A stretch of 64,000 nucleotides of DNA, taken from positions 54,439,183-54,503,182 of the forward strand of contig OX123182.2 of NCBI GenBank assembly GCA_944739405.2, written 5' to 3'. Shown here in pieces: positions 1 through 13,114 of this stretch (the first letter of the stretch is position 1; each line of letters begins with the position of its first letter). Under the pieces are notes generated by a model. That model made no database searches and was not told where the DNA came from. It was given only the letters and a program-made list of their open reading frames with translations. Source of the stretch: Euclidia mi (Eukaryota; Arthropoda; Insecta; Lepidoptera; Erebidae). A program made the position numbers and the translations under genes.

Positions 1-187
1 AATCCACAAATTGTTGTTTCGACTCTAGTTTTTTTGTGTCTCTATTGCGATACAGGATCATAAGTAGTTGCCTAGGGCGTTAGTAGACTTTAAAAAATAT
101 TTAAACCTACGTGCCGAAAAGTATTAAGGCTGCTACACACAGTGCGGCTTTTTGCGGGCGTCTATTTGCTTCGTTTTTTCTTTAGTC

Positions 188-262
188 ATCTCTTTTGACA
201 CCCACGGATCAAAATGGTGCGCTGACACTTATATTCTTAATCCGTCACCACACGGAATGCTT
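188..262 (-). repeat. Fragment of a lepidopteran-type SINE (5' portion)
   Basis: This stretch matches, in the same orientation, the left-hand part of the complete SINE at 26822-27058: both share the run GACACCCACGG, a TATTCTTAATCC block and a CACACGG-like end. The element's own 5' end would therefore be on the right. Only about 75 bases are recognisable, with many substitutions, so this is an old fragment. The assignment rests on similarity inside this window only. Confidence 0.5.
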
Positions 263-1179
263 ATCAATCAGTAGATTACAATATGGCACTGTAAGTTTTC
301 GCTTTTTAGACTAACAGAATTTGATAGAATATTTGCATTATTTAATAAAATACTTAGTCCCTCTGCAAGTAAAGTACATTCGTAGATGTACCAATAACTA
401 GTTATATCGTACTATCGTACCTCCCTGATGAAATTGCGACATGATGTTATCGGAAACTCAGAATCCGGTGATATAGACTTTAGATCGAAATTAACAGATT
501 ATATTATAATTTATTGCAATAAACTACTGTTCCATTACTTGGCGTAATACAAATGGTTTCCCCGGTATTTAAACTACATAATAAGACGATAATTAGAAAT
601 TCATTATTAAGTCTATGTGAGTCCTAGATATTACAAAGTTGGAGTTGAAATTAAGCTTTTCAGTGTAAAGAACAAATTTTCAGTAGACCGGTTAGTTTTA
701 TGACTATCAATTTGTGGTTCCCCGCTGAATGAGTTAGCTATAGCTAAGATGAAGTGATCTCCATTTTCTTTTCAATATTTCTTTAATGATTCAGAATATG
801 AAATATTCCTCATTCTGAATCATTCAAAATGCACAACAGTTTAACTTAATTAAATTCTTCATGAATCTGCATTGCCGCTTCTGTTCAAGTCACGTAGTAC
901 AAAATTATAGCTAAGTCAGACAAGAATTGTATTTTCTTTTCTTACTCATTTTTATATCCGCAACGTTACAAATAATAAATATTTAATTGAAGTAGAAACT
1001 TCAGAACATTTTCTTCTTGTTTCGCTCTTTAACAAATTGCTACCTATGCCTGGCAGGTTTAGACACACGCAAATGAAGTAATATTTGCAACTGAACTCGT
1101 TCAATTTTGAACTTCATGTTTAAGTACTTAAGAGTTATTTTGTATTGCACGTAATGTAATAAAGTTGTTTTAATTTCAG

Positions 1180-1294
1180 CTCATTTCAAGAATACCTAAC
1201 GTGTTCGGAGCAGACTGTTCAGAGGTCTTGTGAAGACGAAGCGGCGTTGTTCACCAGTGCCTTCCTTAAACGAATGGCTTCAAATATCATTAAG
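1180..1294 (+). CDS. Penultimate coding exon of a Cys-rich, probably GPI-anchored host protein
   Basis: The exon is preceded by TTTAATTTCAG at 1169-1179 and followed by the donor GTTAGT at 1295. It starts with the last base of a split codon, then reads SFQEYLTCSEQTVQRSCEDE and on to MASNIIK, 38 whole codons without a stop, ending on a codon boundary that fits the next exon (phase 0). The two cysteines and the SFQEY-to-FLKRMAS block resemble a conserved family of secreted Cys-rich insect proteins I recognise only loosely; the function is unknown. In that family the residue before SFQEY is Cys, which fits a TG|C split codon. Upstream exons, including any signal peptide, are not identifiable and may lie left of the window. 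This is the only probable host gene found here. Confidence 0.62.
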
Positions 1295-1821
1295 GTTAGT
1301 AGCAAGATTTTACTAAAAGTTTTATTTGGGACAACTTCTGAGAAAGGGACGAAGTGCTTTAATTCGTTGGAGGATAATGTACTTACCTACCTTTAAGGTC
1401 AGGAAGCTTTTACGTAAAGTCATAATATTATAACTCAGATGAAGAAATATAAGACGCTAAAAGTGCTTGTATTTTTATGTTTTAGTAATATTTTGTGTAA
1501 AATTTTATACTTAATACATAACTTTTCTCTATAGACTTGTTTTATAATACATATTGAGTTAGGTTTTCTTGCTATCATAGACTTTGGAGCCAGAATTTAG
1601 GCACAGCAGTAAGGGAAAATTGTACAGTAAGATCCCCTAAGTGAGAATTTTCGTAGTTTATACGATATTAAATTTATTACGGCTTTTAAAATCCTCGTTT
1701 ATAGCCATTTTATCTGGCTATCTATAGGTACTCATACTTAAATTATCGAGTTATTTTACATTATAAACAATTTAAAAAAATCTGCCAATTAATCATCTTT
1801 AGTCTTCTAGAGATACACATA

Positions 1822-2206
1822 AGTCATCATCCTCCTAGCGCTATCCCAGTTTCAATCTGGGGTCCGTTTTCTAGTTTAACCGGATTTGGCTGAATATTAG
1901 CTTTTCCTCGGAGCGACTGCCTGTCTGACCTCCGCAACCCGAAGGGATAGCGATATTCCATGGTTTAGACTAGCGTCAGTTTATTTAGAAGGTACTGACG
2001 CCCTGAAACGACTGTCAAAGATCTTCATGACAACCGGGACCGACGGCTTAACGTGCTCTTCGAGGCACGGGACAAGCGATAATTAACAATTCAATACGCA
2101 CATAACTCCGAAAAGTCATTGGTGCGCGCCGTGGATTTGAACCCGATACCCTCTGCATGGCAGTCTGTTGGTATATCCACTCGGCTATCGCTGCCTCCCT
2201 CTTCAT
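1822..2206 (-). repeat. tRNA-derived SINE, full length, with 12-bp target duplication
   Basis: Read on the minus strand, the right end carries a pol III A box (TAGCCGAGTGG) and a B box (GGGTTCAAATCC) about 50 bases apart, the arrangement of a tRNA-related SINE head. A unique body of about 300 bases follows. The sequence GAGATACACATA occurs directly on both sides, at 1810-1821 and 2207-2218, so the insertion boundaries are well defined. It lies in the intron between the two host exons, antisense to the gene. It could be mistaken for a tRNA gene, but no cloverleaf acceptor stem is evident. Confidence 0.8.
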
Positions 2207-2592
2207 GAGATACACATAGGTATGTGTGTCAAATAGATAGGCACCTATAGCGCATATCCTGAGAATCTTGATTTATTGTCCAGTAGGTATTGTGAAAAGT
2301 AATGGTAATCAGACAATCTACCAACTAGGGACATTGGCATGCTCCCCTACCAGGCGCTCTGATTTGTTAAAGTTTTGTGCCTATTTTATTTGCGTTGATT
2401 CCGTTGGAATAAGTTTGTTGCCGAGCTTCAGAGATTTTTTTCTGGAAACACCACTATTACCATGTTGTCCGTAAAACATAACACTGTGCTACAAATAATG
2501 TTTGCAGTCATTCATCTGGAAGGACCGGAGTGAAAACTAATTAATAATTGAATCAAGTTGTCAAAATTAATAATAATTTTCTTTTTTTACAG

Positions 2593-2733
2593 AATTTCTG
2601 CCCAGAATACAAAGAACAGGAGTGCGGGTCGGGCGGAGGTGCAACGCATATTTCACACAATGTTCTTCTAATCAGTGTTGCAAGCCTCGCGCACTTAGCA
2701 TTTTATGCATCTGGCAATTTGGTTCCCACGTAA
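2593..2733 (+). CDS. Terminal coding exon of the same Cys-rich, GPI-anchor-like protein
   Basis: The exon follows a pyrimidine-rich acceptor ending in ACAG at 2592 and starts in phase 0, matching the end of the exon at 1294. It encodes 46 residues beginning NFCPEYKEQECGS and stops with TAA at 2731-2733. Two further cysteines continue the Cys pattern of the preceding exon. The end has the layout of a GPI-attachment signal: small residues (SGGGA), a short spacer, then a hydrophobic stretch (VLLISVASLAHLAFYA) close to the C terminus. By inference the protein is secreted and held at the outer membrane face. An ATG at 2548 in this frame lies in the intron and is not a start. Possible polyadenylation signals (AATAAA) are at 3041 and 3101. 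Confidence 0.62.
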   Translation, partial: NFCPEYKEQECGSGGGATHISHNVLLISVASLAHLAFYASGNLVPT

Positions 2734-3040
2734 CTTTTTTTAGGCAAATAATGCAAAAATGTTATATGTAGAACGTTGTGTGGTGTGCAATTGCCAATAA
2801 CGAGTTTGTCAATAATGACTGATGCAATGTGCAATGAACTGTAAGCAATGAATGCGGGTGAATGTTACTGTTCCTCGGTTAAAAACCTATAGATACTATT
2901 TATTGTAGGTATAGTTTGTAATCTCATTGTTTTTACGCCTTTCTTGTCGTCCATTGTAATATACCTACGTAGGTAGCATATTATTATATAATTAAGAGCA
3001 CTGAGTGTTTACTGTAAATAATTCCATTGCGTCGTTGCCA

Positions 3041-3106
3041 AATAAATATAGTGATCATGTAATCATATTAAAATTGTTAATTTGAACGTTATTGTTACAG
3101 AATAAA
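3041..3106 (+). terminator. Candidate polyadenylation signals of the host gene
   Basis: AATAAA occurs at 3041-3046 and again at 3101-3106, 308 and 368 bases after the stop codon at 2733. Either could end the transcript of the two-exon gene model upstream. In AT-rich DNA such hexamers are common by chance, so this is only positional support. Confidence 0.3.
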
Positions 3107-3109
3107 ACA

Positions 3110-6100
3110 CATAAATTTCTTTTTAAATTGCTCAAAGAAGTATTAAAAGTATCGTTGAAATACTTACCTAATTGGTGTAATGAATTTAGTAAACTATTGA
3201 TTTGTTTATGTAACTATTAAATATATTATATATTATAGTGAGTTAATGTATTAGACGATGATACGGTTTATGTTAAGGGTAAATCATCCTGTGATAGTAC
3301 ATAAAGATTATGGCAACACCTAGAGTAATGAGGGTAACATTGTGCAACTGAAGAAAAACCATCAATTATTATTGAAGTCAAACCCCATCTAGTTTAATAG
3401 GTATGAGATTAGTGACTGAGTATAATATAATACTTGCACATTTTCTTTCTTTATGTATGCACAGTGTTACCATAAAAATTAAATTTACTATTATTGAAAT
3501 TTGTTACTTTTTTGTAGTTTCGTTATTGTTTTATAAATAATGATTTTAGTCATTCCTAATATACTTTTTTAGTTTTTTATTAACGTGGAAACGATAGAAT
3601 AATAAATCTGCCAATGCAATGCATCTCAACTATGCAGCTATAGGGGTTGTGCTTATCCATAGAAAATAATAAATTTTCGCTTGAAAAAAGATACGTACAA
3701 AAGGGATGAAATGTATAAAAGATGTGGTTTTACCATACGGATATGAAACAATCAGTTTGATTGTCAGGTCGGATATTAAGGGCCAGTCTCGTCACTTCTC
3801 AATATGCTTATCATCCTGCTAAATAAAAATCAAACAAGGTTTTTATGAAAATCTATTAGGCACTGATCGGGTGATAGTGCGACTGACCCTTAATTTCCTC
3901 TAAGAATCGACAATTTGTATTATATTATGACAAGATGAATTGTGCTTATCTTCCACTTTTTGCATCACAAGTATTGTAATATGTCCTAGATAAAAGTGGT
4001 TCTCGAAAAAAACCATACGCAAAATATTTTTGTTCCCGATGATATTATCTCATATCACAAATAACAAAGGGAGACAAAGCTGTCAATCAGAATCACATGT
4101 TTTTCTTCTTCCACAATATCTGGTTTCGTGTCTGCTGCTTCCAGTCCATTTTATTCGTTACAAGTCTTCACTACTAATACGTGGCCTACTTCTGAGGAAT
4201 CGATCTCTCCAAGGGCCATCGGTGTATTGGTAACTTTAGTTCGATCTTCTCAGTTGCTATGCTGGTTATGCAGTTTTTTAGTTGGACACCCTTTTTTTAG
4301 ATAATTATCCACGCTCAGGGCCCTTTTCCTGACATGCTTATTTTCGTCCGCGTGCGGATCTGGTCTACATGCGGGTGATAACATGCTCCTGCCCACACGC
4401 AGACAAAGATTTCGTTTGCCGCTGCAGTGTCGTGCGTGTCGCCAGTGACGCTCTCTGTATCAATTTTCACTTCTTCATTTGGGTAATATGGCATGCGTGC
4501 GACCCGCGTCACAGTAAAAACAACACAAGTCAGAAGAACGCTGACTTTTCACGGGTCAGATGCGGATCGCACGTAGTGCGAAACCGCTCTAAGTTTGTCT
4601 AAGGTTATGTATGTTCACAATACTTACATCAGTGTCTTGGTTTCAGCTGGTTAAGCAGGCATAACCATGCAGACCACAAGATATCGATTCATTTTGTACA
4701 AATAACTCCTAAGTTGGCAATGTTAGCCATTTTTGCACCTTTTTCTGTTGGTTGCTTGCGCAAAGGAGTCTTTAATTTTCTAAAAAACTATTTTACCATT
4801 TTGCTCATAATCTTCTGACTGAATAAATCCGACTTTAAACAAGACGTACAGCTGGCAACGTTGGAAACATTTCCAAGGATCCGAACTGTTCTTTCATTTC
4901 CTCAAATTACTTCCAGCAGTCGTATTTACTCCGTCAAAAGTCTTGTTAATCACAATTTTGTTTACTGTCGTAACACAAATAGAAGATTTGAGGATAAGTT
5001 GGTACAGTGTCTTTTTGAGTTTGGCTCAATAACTGTACTTATAAATGTCAACTAAGCACATATCAACAGTATTCAGTTAATATTTGTGCTTAGTATAGCG
5101 TAATCAAAAGGTATGTCATCAGCAAGAATAAAGCTCTTTGCGCCAATCATTAATTAATCACATCTTTTATAAATTAGCAGAACGAAAAGGAGCGATATCT
5201 GCAACAATTCTAATTTATCAAGTAGTTTTAAAGGCCTCAATCAACAGCTCTGTCTTGAGGCTGACTAATGCTCTGAGTACTTAATAGTTTCATGGCTTAT
5301 GGCATGGTACAGAAGAATAGCAAGCTCTGATTGGTTGTTCCAGATCACGGATTGGAGAGATGGTCATATGCGCGAATGCATAGCGGGCAAAGTGGTAATA
5401 CCTACGAGTCTAAATGAGTTAAGAGGATAATATCGTTCCTTTGTAGGCTATTTGCCGAATATCGACTGTTTATCGGCAATCACAATCTCATTCCAGAGCT
5501 GGACTCTTGATTTTTCAAACTGACATTCACGTCATGCATATAGTAGCCTGAGTAAGGCCTGCCTGTCCAACTGGGCGCAGAGGAACTGTGGCAGAAACGA
5601 CCAATAGGAACGCGTTAAAACTCCGCTGCGGATTTTTCATGTACTTCTATTGGTTGAATTGACTCAGCATTGCTGCTCTCTACTTCAGCGGACAGATAGT
5701 CAAGTCTAATATTATACTGGCCATTTGTGATTAATTAAACAAAAAAAGTAATTGTTTATTTGCGTTTAATGAGTGTCGCTTAAGAAATACCAGGCTTTTT
5801 ACACGTGCGGTATTGTTGTTTGAGTTGTAAAAGACGGTTGCCGGATGGTATGTAGGCGCTTATACCTAGGCCTTTAAACGAAGCAACACAAATTATTTTG
5901 TGGGCTTCTAATAAATTGGTAACCAGTTTTGGCAGAATATTGGGTACTTATACTCGTAGTAAGCTTGAGTTGAGGACCCAGTGCCGATGCAAAACTCCTC
6001 GATGCCGGCGATCAGATATTGGTCTGTAACCCAAACTTAGCCAAAATGGCAAGCTGCATTACTTTTATGGTCCCGACTAGAGTCCCCACCTATTTAATTG

Positions 6101-9100
6101 CCACCAAAGTTAATGGAAATATGCTGGCAATGAAAGTAATATTATCTCGTACTGAAAGCACTGATGTATAAAACACTTATACATAATTTAGACAATCTGT
6201 ATGATACTGTATCTACGTATTTGTAATATATCACAGGTATATAACCAAAATAAATATAAATATCTACATATCATTACCTCTATGGTCATGTAGATTTATA
6301 TAATAAGAATGCATAGCATTGTATAAGGGTGTAAGGGGGAAGTACTATTGGTTATGTTTCATGAAACTACACATTTTTCGCTTTTGGAAAATCTGTAGGT
6401 ACATATTATTGCAACGTCACAATAGTCCCTTAAAAGACTTAGTTTCTATCACATTTTTTCTATTCGTGTGTTTTGTTGCAACTTTTATGAATCACTATCG
6501 TATTTATCTGTAGATTGCTAACGAAAGGCTTTATAAAATATATACACTAAGTGTACGAATGAAAGTCGCAGGACATATTTGTTCTGTCGAGTCAAGTAAA
6601 CAACATCAACTTGCATCACAACAAATGGGTTTTCGCTTTAAAGTGTCTGAAGTCAACGTCAGCGCTACAAACCTCTTTCGACATCACAAAACATAACTAA
6701 CTTAAATCAACAAGTTTCGCCCTGTACTATCTACCTATGTACTGAAGGAAAACTTGTTCCATGTTTCTGTTTCGCAACTCCTGAGAAAAGTTTAGGATTT
6801 TCACTTACAGTGTTGTGCGGCATAGTCGATGGGTCTTATGTATTAGCCTTAATGTCTGTCAATGATATTGTTAATATTATGAATATTGTAATATATTAGT
6901 TTATACGTATCACTAACTAGACGATGAATGGAAGTAAAAGACATAGTCTTTTAGAGATTATTCATCAGTGAAAATAAATGAGTTGAGAATTATGTGTGTT
7001 TTCTTTTCATTATACACCTACCCAAAAGCCCGGCAAAAATAACCTGTGAAAATATTTTCCATTTTAATAACATATGCTTGCAAAATTTGCCTGTTAGATC
7101 TTTTTGGGAACATATTGAAGAGAATGTTCGCGTATAAATATGTTAGGTACCAATGAAAAATCATGTTTGACATATTGCCTTTGTATGTGTTGTTTGTACT
7201 TTGGCTTGTACGAGAATCAAGTTTGATTATCATTTAGTAGATAAATATAAAATATTACTTTTTTGGCGGTCATACTGTGACAACAGTTCAGCTAACATCA
7301 GCACTGTCGCTATGCATCGTATGTATTCAGTTCCTGTTGCACATTTTCAGTGCGCATTGATGGCGAGAGAATAATATTTTTAATAACTCTCCAGGCTCTT
7401 AAGTTTTCTCACATTTTGTGAACAATATCCTTAAGCCTCATCAAGTTTTGGGCTTAAACCAAACCTGCAATATGTTTGCAGATGTAACGCACTGCACTAT
7501 GAGAAAACAACTGCCTGCGTTGATTTATTTCCTTAATTTCCCTTATAAGAACTAATTGCCTTGTTTTTTGCCAAAATAATACAGGTATGTCTATCATATA
7601 CCAGAATCAAGCCCGCTGGACTATTGGTGTACTAAAGCAACTTCGAGATACTAGTTTTCCCCTACACAGCAATGTAACCAATACCATTAGCATCGAAAAC
7701 TTTTTATGTTGGACGAAAAGCCGAGAATAATTTCGTCCATTCGATTATTGTCAACAGAAATTTTCATCACTTCAACATTACATTACAAACTATTTCTGGA
7801 TTGTAACGTTTAATCGGAATACGAATGAGGATCACGTACAATTGTCACTATTTAAAAGTTTCAACGATTAAAACTGATGACATGCTCAGTTGCTCACATA
7901 GTTCAATAGAATTAAAATTAGCATTTTCAGTGAAACCTATATAGTAAATGTTCCTAGTTCATGAAAAACAGAAATCATTTTGAAATAATTTGTGGTAAGA
8001 GGCAGGGCGGAAAATACACAAAGAAATACTGGTGTGTAACATTATTAAAATATTTATAACGAAAGCTAGTAAAGTTTAGTTTAGTTTTGTTTATTAAGCT
8101 AGTTTACTTTTATGTAGGTAAAGCGCAGCTGCGGTCAATAAGCACCTAGGTAGGTACTATGTTTCATAATAACTATTCCAACTATTAAAATTACATGTTA
8201 TGTATTTAAAAATAAATATTTGTCATAATATTTAATTTCTATAGAATCACAGCCAAGCATTAATTTAATTTCAACGGAAAACGTTGACTTAGCGCAAATT
8301 TTTCAGCACAGTTCAGCACACCATTATAATATACTTATAAGAGCAAATTGTAAGTGCATTTTAATTTAAAAAGCCATTGAATGAAAGTTTCCGAATAATA
8401 TCTAATGAATAGGTCTTAGCTAAGAGCCGGCTGCCGCTATACAGAAACCGCAATATTTCGTGACAAAAGTAAAGAAAAAAGATACTTTGACGCAAAAATG
8501 TGCATGGGGTGCCGGCGAAAACGAAAACGTCGGTCACATTTGACCAAAACGTTTCTACTTTACGTTTTACGTTTTTAATAAAAAAAGGCAGAAAAGTGCT
8601 TCTGGTTCTGTCTTTGTTCGCTGACCTTTTGTGGATCAAACTTGGATACAACACAAAGTTCCATTAAGGAAAGCGCTCGGAGTCTTTCAGACTACATGTG
8701 GAACGGATATGATCCTACAAAGATCTTTTGAAGTCAAAGTACAAGATTTAATGTTATCAAAAAGCCAGTAGCTGTGACTTACCGTGACCACTTAGGTACT
8801 AGGTATAGATTTATTGATGCAAACTTGCCGCGATTCGAATGTTTTATTGTAAGAGAGCTGTAAATGTAATATTGTATAAATAAACGGATAAAATGCGTAC
8901 AAGGTTAATATAATATTGTAAATTAACCTTCTACGCATGACAAATTATTATAAGTAGGATCGGAATCAAAAGGTTTCACTCTTAATTTTTCTTCGAAAAG
9001 CATAATGAAACTTATATTCAAAGGTTTTATTTATTGTTCGATGTTCAAAATTCAATTATCAATTTCTCGTAAAACGATAATTTTTATGCGACGATGCAGA

Positions 9101-9963
9101 CTGTTGTGAAAATAAGAAGAAATGAAGTCAATGCTTAGTAAGTCCTACTGCCTAATTAGTAAATTAACATGCTTCAAAAATTTTCTACCTTTATGTCGTT
9201 TTCGCTATTTGGTATACATATTTACTAGGTACTTTACCTAAATTAACTCGTCGATTTTACAAAACTACGGTGAAGCCAAAAGGAAGGGTAATGTTTTTAC
9301 ATTAAATATTGTCCCAATATACTATTATCGTTGATACATCTATAAAGCTATTTTTAAGAAAATTGTGTAGGTAATAAAACACCAATTTTGAATAAATAGA
9401 TTAAACAAATAAGTTATCGTTTATTGTTTCTAAGCATAGTATTTTCTAAGCATCAAAATCCCGCAAAGTGATTTATGGACTTGTCCATTTTTTGGTACCT
9501 GTGTGTGAAATGGCTCATTTTCGGCACGTCCGCGTCCGCTAAAATAGGCGTCTTTGTGTGACGTCGCCGAGGACGCGACGCCAGTGAATCATTCTGATGG
9601 AAATAGCGGAGATTGGACACCACTTGGCTGAAATTGCAATTCAAATTATGTTCTACGACAATTTTACGAGACTTTGTAGTAGTTTCTTATTGTCATATTC
9701 TTATTGTTTGGGAAGGCAGGTTTAAAATCTGCGGATATATTGTTACATTTAAGATGATAAATATTGTTTACAACATGTTTGAATGAGTTTTGGCTTTGAC
9801 TGGGTGCTTTAAAAAAAACGACATTGTAGCAACCTAAAAATATAACCAGGATAATTATTTAATGCAGATTAACACCGCCTCCGCATTTGATTATACACAG
9901 CTCTACGCTTATACGCTTACTCAATAAATAAGCTTTAATAACCAAGCGCTGAAATGGGTTTAC
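3110..9963. other. Intergenic AT-rich DNA, no gene recognised
   Basis: The open frames here are short (under 100 codons), lack recognisable motifs and have no splice context that would join them. Somewhat GC-richer patches at about 4310-4570, 5530-5700 and 9500-9600 look like old mobile-element remnants. I could not define their ends or assign a family. Confidence 0.5.
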
Positions 9964-11843
9964 TATTCTGCCGTCCGTTAACTAAAACCACGTTAAACCC
10001 AAAAAGTGATTTTGGAGAAACACGTAACAAACGCGGGATCATTGTTTCTAGAAAACTATTATACATAAATCAGTGATTGTTAAATATTATTTAAACACAT
10101 ATTTGCCAGCGTCATTTAGGATATTTCCTGCTCAGAAATGTACTTAAAATTATATAAAAAAACTGAATTTTTCAGTTTAGTTAAGCAACACACATTTTTT
10201 TTGACATTGTTTGCCGCACTAAAGCCTCGTTAACCTACACTTAGAGATCTTTTAGTTAAGCATTTTCTTTAAATTTATGAGGCTTCTAATTTTCAATAAA
10301 TTTACCCTAAAATGCTTAACTATAAACGCGCTAAGTCTATTAACTGTTTTGTAGCTAAGACCTTTCTTAATATTTATACATTACTACCTTACGCAAGAAG
10401 GGGCTAAAGCACCTATGACTGTTTTAAGCTAAGTTTTAGCGAAAAATAAAAAAGATATCATAAAATATATTATGCTTGCTTACTAAGCTAAAAACAGGTA
10501 TTTCTTACTTCAATTGTTACTAACGTCTTTATAGCTAAGCATCACATATCAAAAAACTGGATAATTAAATAAAATGCAGTATGAAAATTGAATCAAATAA
10601 ATTAAAAAGTTTTAATTAAATAAATTGCCTTATCATCCACATATATATTTCACTTATCATCAACATATACATCAATTTGTAAAATTTATATGCACAGCCT
10701 TGATTATTTTTCTAATCTTATTAAGCAATTAATAGCTAAAAAGTATATTTAAAGGCCCTATTTGCATAGTGGCTATTTAATATATTATATTTGCGTATAA
10801 TAGACAGTAATAATATTTGCAATCACATGGTCATCATTATGTCAGCCTAGAGACGTCCACTGCTGGACATAAGACTCGATTTCAAGCCGCCAGCATCCAA
10901 CCGCTTCCCGCAATCTTATACAGATCGTTGGCCCACCTTGTGGGAGGCCTACTCCTGCTGCGTCGTCCGGTGCGTGGTCGCCACTCCAGAACCCTCCTGC
11001 CCCAACGGCCATCGGTTCTTCGAGCTATGTGACCTGCCCATTTCCACTTTAGCCTGGCTATTCGGAGAGCTATGTCGGTGACTTTGGTTCTCCTGCGGAT
11101 CTCCTCATTTATTTTTAGATCTCGCAAGGAAACACCTAGAATAGCTCTTTCCATTGCTCTCTGCGTAACCCGGACCTTCCGGATAAGGCCCAAAGTTAGT
11201 GATCACGTATCGGCTCCATAGATCATCACTTGCAACATACACTGGTCAAGGACTTTCGTCTTGAGACACTGCGGGATATCAGACGTGAAGATATGCCTTG
11301 ACTTTCCGAACGCCTCGCATCCGTATTAGATTCGACGAATGACCTCTTTTTCGAAGTTGGACCTACCCAATCGGATCATTTTCCCAGTTATACGTACTTG
11401 TCGACAACTTCGAATGTAGAGCTCCCAACCTGAATAGGAGCAGGTACGACATGGAAGTCAGACGTGATTTTCGTCTTGTCCATGTTCATCTTAAGACTTA
11501 CTTGTTGGGAGACTCTACGGACGCCATCGAGCATTGTGCTGAGGTCTTCCATGGTCTGAGCCATGACTACGATATAATCAACAAATATAAGGTGTAAGTA
11601 GTCGCCGTTTATTTGATGCCGAGTCCTTCACAGTCCAGAACCTTGAAAACGTCTTCCAGTGCAGCGGTGAACATTTCGGAGATATAACATCTCTCTGTCT
11701 CACCCCTCGCTATAGTTGAATAGGTTTTAAACTCTGGTCCTGGGGGCGGACTGACATGGTGGCGTTTTCGAACAAACAGTTCAGCACTTCGACGTAGGTA
11801 TCGATAGTCGTCGATGGCACAGTTGGCGAGACTGCAGTACCGC

Positions 11844-12299
11844 CTAAGTTAAGATCGAATCGAAGGCTTGCTCATAGTCCACAAACGCCAAGTATAGAGG
11901 CTGGTTATACTCCTCAGACTTAACCTGCCGCAGCGTATGTATGTGGTCTATAATAATATAGCCTTTACGGAAACCCGCTTGTTTGGGAGGCTGGAAATCG
12001 TCTAGCTTGGTCTCGAGATGATTTGTGACGACCCCTGAAAACAACATAACGACGTGACTCAGGAGTGAGATGGGTCTGTTGTTCTTCAAAAGGGTTCTAT
12101 CGCCTTTCTTGACGAAAAGCACCACCACACTGTGCCATGCCTGTGGGGTTTTGCCCTCGAGTATGACAGAATTTAATAACTTTCGAAGTTTTTCCACGGC
12201 AGGTGCACCGACAGCTTTCAAAAGCTCTGACGTAATTCCGTCATCACCCGGTGCCTTGTTGATTTTGAGGTGATTTAGGGCCACTCTTATCCCGTGCAT
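11844..12299 (-). pseudogene. RTE reverse transcriptase fragment
   Basis: This 151-codon stretch holds the N-terminal half of an RTE-type reverse transcriptase: NKAPGDDGITSELLKA (fingers), KNNRPISLLSHV (motif 2a region), FQPPKQAGFRKGY, and the palm motif A region FVDYEQAFDS with its catalytic Asp. The frame then ends at 11844, upstream of where the YADD motif should be, and the remainder is broken by frameshifts. It would have copied element RNA at the nicked target. The copy cannot make an active enzyme. Confidence 0.8.
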
Positions 12300-12444
12300 G
12301 CTGACGGGATGTCATGTTCGGGATATTTTTGGTATAGTGTCGGGGTCAATCCAGCTCTAGGGTCAGTGACTGGAGTAGTAACAGGTGGTCGTGTATAGCT
12401 GTCCAGTTCGATCTCTTCCAGGAGTCGCAGCTCCTCCGCCTCAG

Positions 12445-12610
12445 CTTAATAAACAGATCTCTAAGTCTCTGATTCGCGATCTCCGCCAATACGACACTAA
12501 GTGTCTTCAAGAAGCAATCGAGCAGATTACGGTTCCAACACACTGTCTTGAACACAGTGTTGTATTGGTGGAGATCGCGAATCAAAGATCTTAGAGATCT
12601 GTTTATTAAG
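12445..12610. repeat. Fold-back inverted duplication inside the RTE element
   Basis: Bases 12445-12504 and 12552-12610 are inverted copies, about 85% identical over about 60 bases, with a spacer of about 47 bases. The left arm reads the RTE connector (LNKQISKSLIRDLRQYDT) on the plus strand, whereas the rest of the element reads on the minus strand. A piece of the element has therefore been duplicated in inverted form. Confidence 0.8.
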
Positions 12611-12805
12611 CCGCCGATACTTTGGCATATCGTCGGAGGCATGCAGAAGCATCTTACGCGTTTCTTGTATAAGCTCCAGGATCGGACCAGATATTTTATG
12701 GACTCTTTTAATCATCATGGGCTTTAGGAATTTTAAGCCTGTTGTATGAACAGCATTCACTAACTATCTACGCATTCTCCCAGGCATTCGAAGCGGTTTT
12801 GCAGC

Positions 12806-13114
12806 TCAAGCTGAAAGCTCTCGGGGTTTTAGATTTGAACTGGCGCTGGTAGGAGTAGACTTCATCAATCTCGACCGTTCGAGGCTGGGACTAATATTCA
12901 ATGTGCCTCTTACCATTCGGTGACCGCGGGCCGCTTTATGCGAACTGATCACAGAGACATCATTAAATATTAACTTCTTCATTGACATGATGAAATCGAT
13001 CTCATTTTTGGTTGCACTATCTGGACTTATCCAGGTCCACTTGCGGCATTCTAGCTTTTTGAAAAAGGAATTCATCACGAAGAGTCCTTCCTTCTCCATG
13101 AGGCTAGCCAGCAA
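12806..13114 (-). pseudogene. RTE apurinic-type endonuclease, C-terminal fragment
   Basis: This 102-codon frame carries the C-terminal half of an RTE endonuclease domain: FVMNSFFKKLECRKWTWISP, then KNEIDFIMS, then the region RGHRMVRGTLN, where the family has a conserved SDHR-type catalytic motif. Upstream in another frame, near 13190-13225, the segment encoding VVMGDFNAKLG supplies the GDFN motif. A frameshift therefore separates the two halves. Confidence 0.7.

Noticed and set aside
283..296. ATGGCACT followed by GTAAGT as a first exon of the host gene
   Set aside because: The joined codon would be CTC rather than the TGC expected before SFQEY, there is no signal peptide, and the position borders an old SINE fragment.
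2150..2200. tRNA gene on the minus strand
   Set aside because: A and B boxes are present but the segment is the head of a SINE with target duplication, without an acceptor stem.
4315..4602. Overlapping short ORFs on both strands
   Set aside because: GC-richer patch without recognisable domain or splice context.
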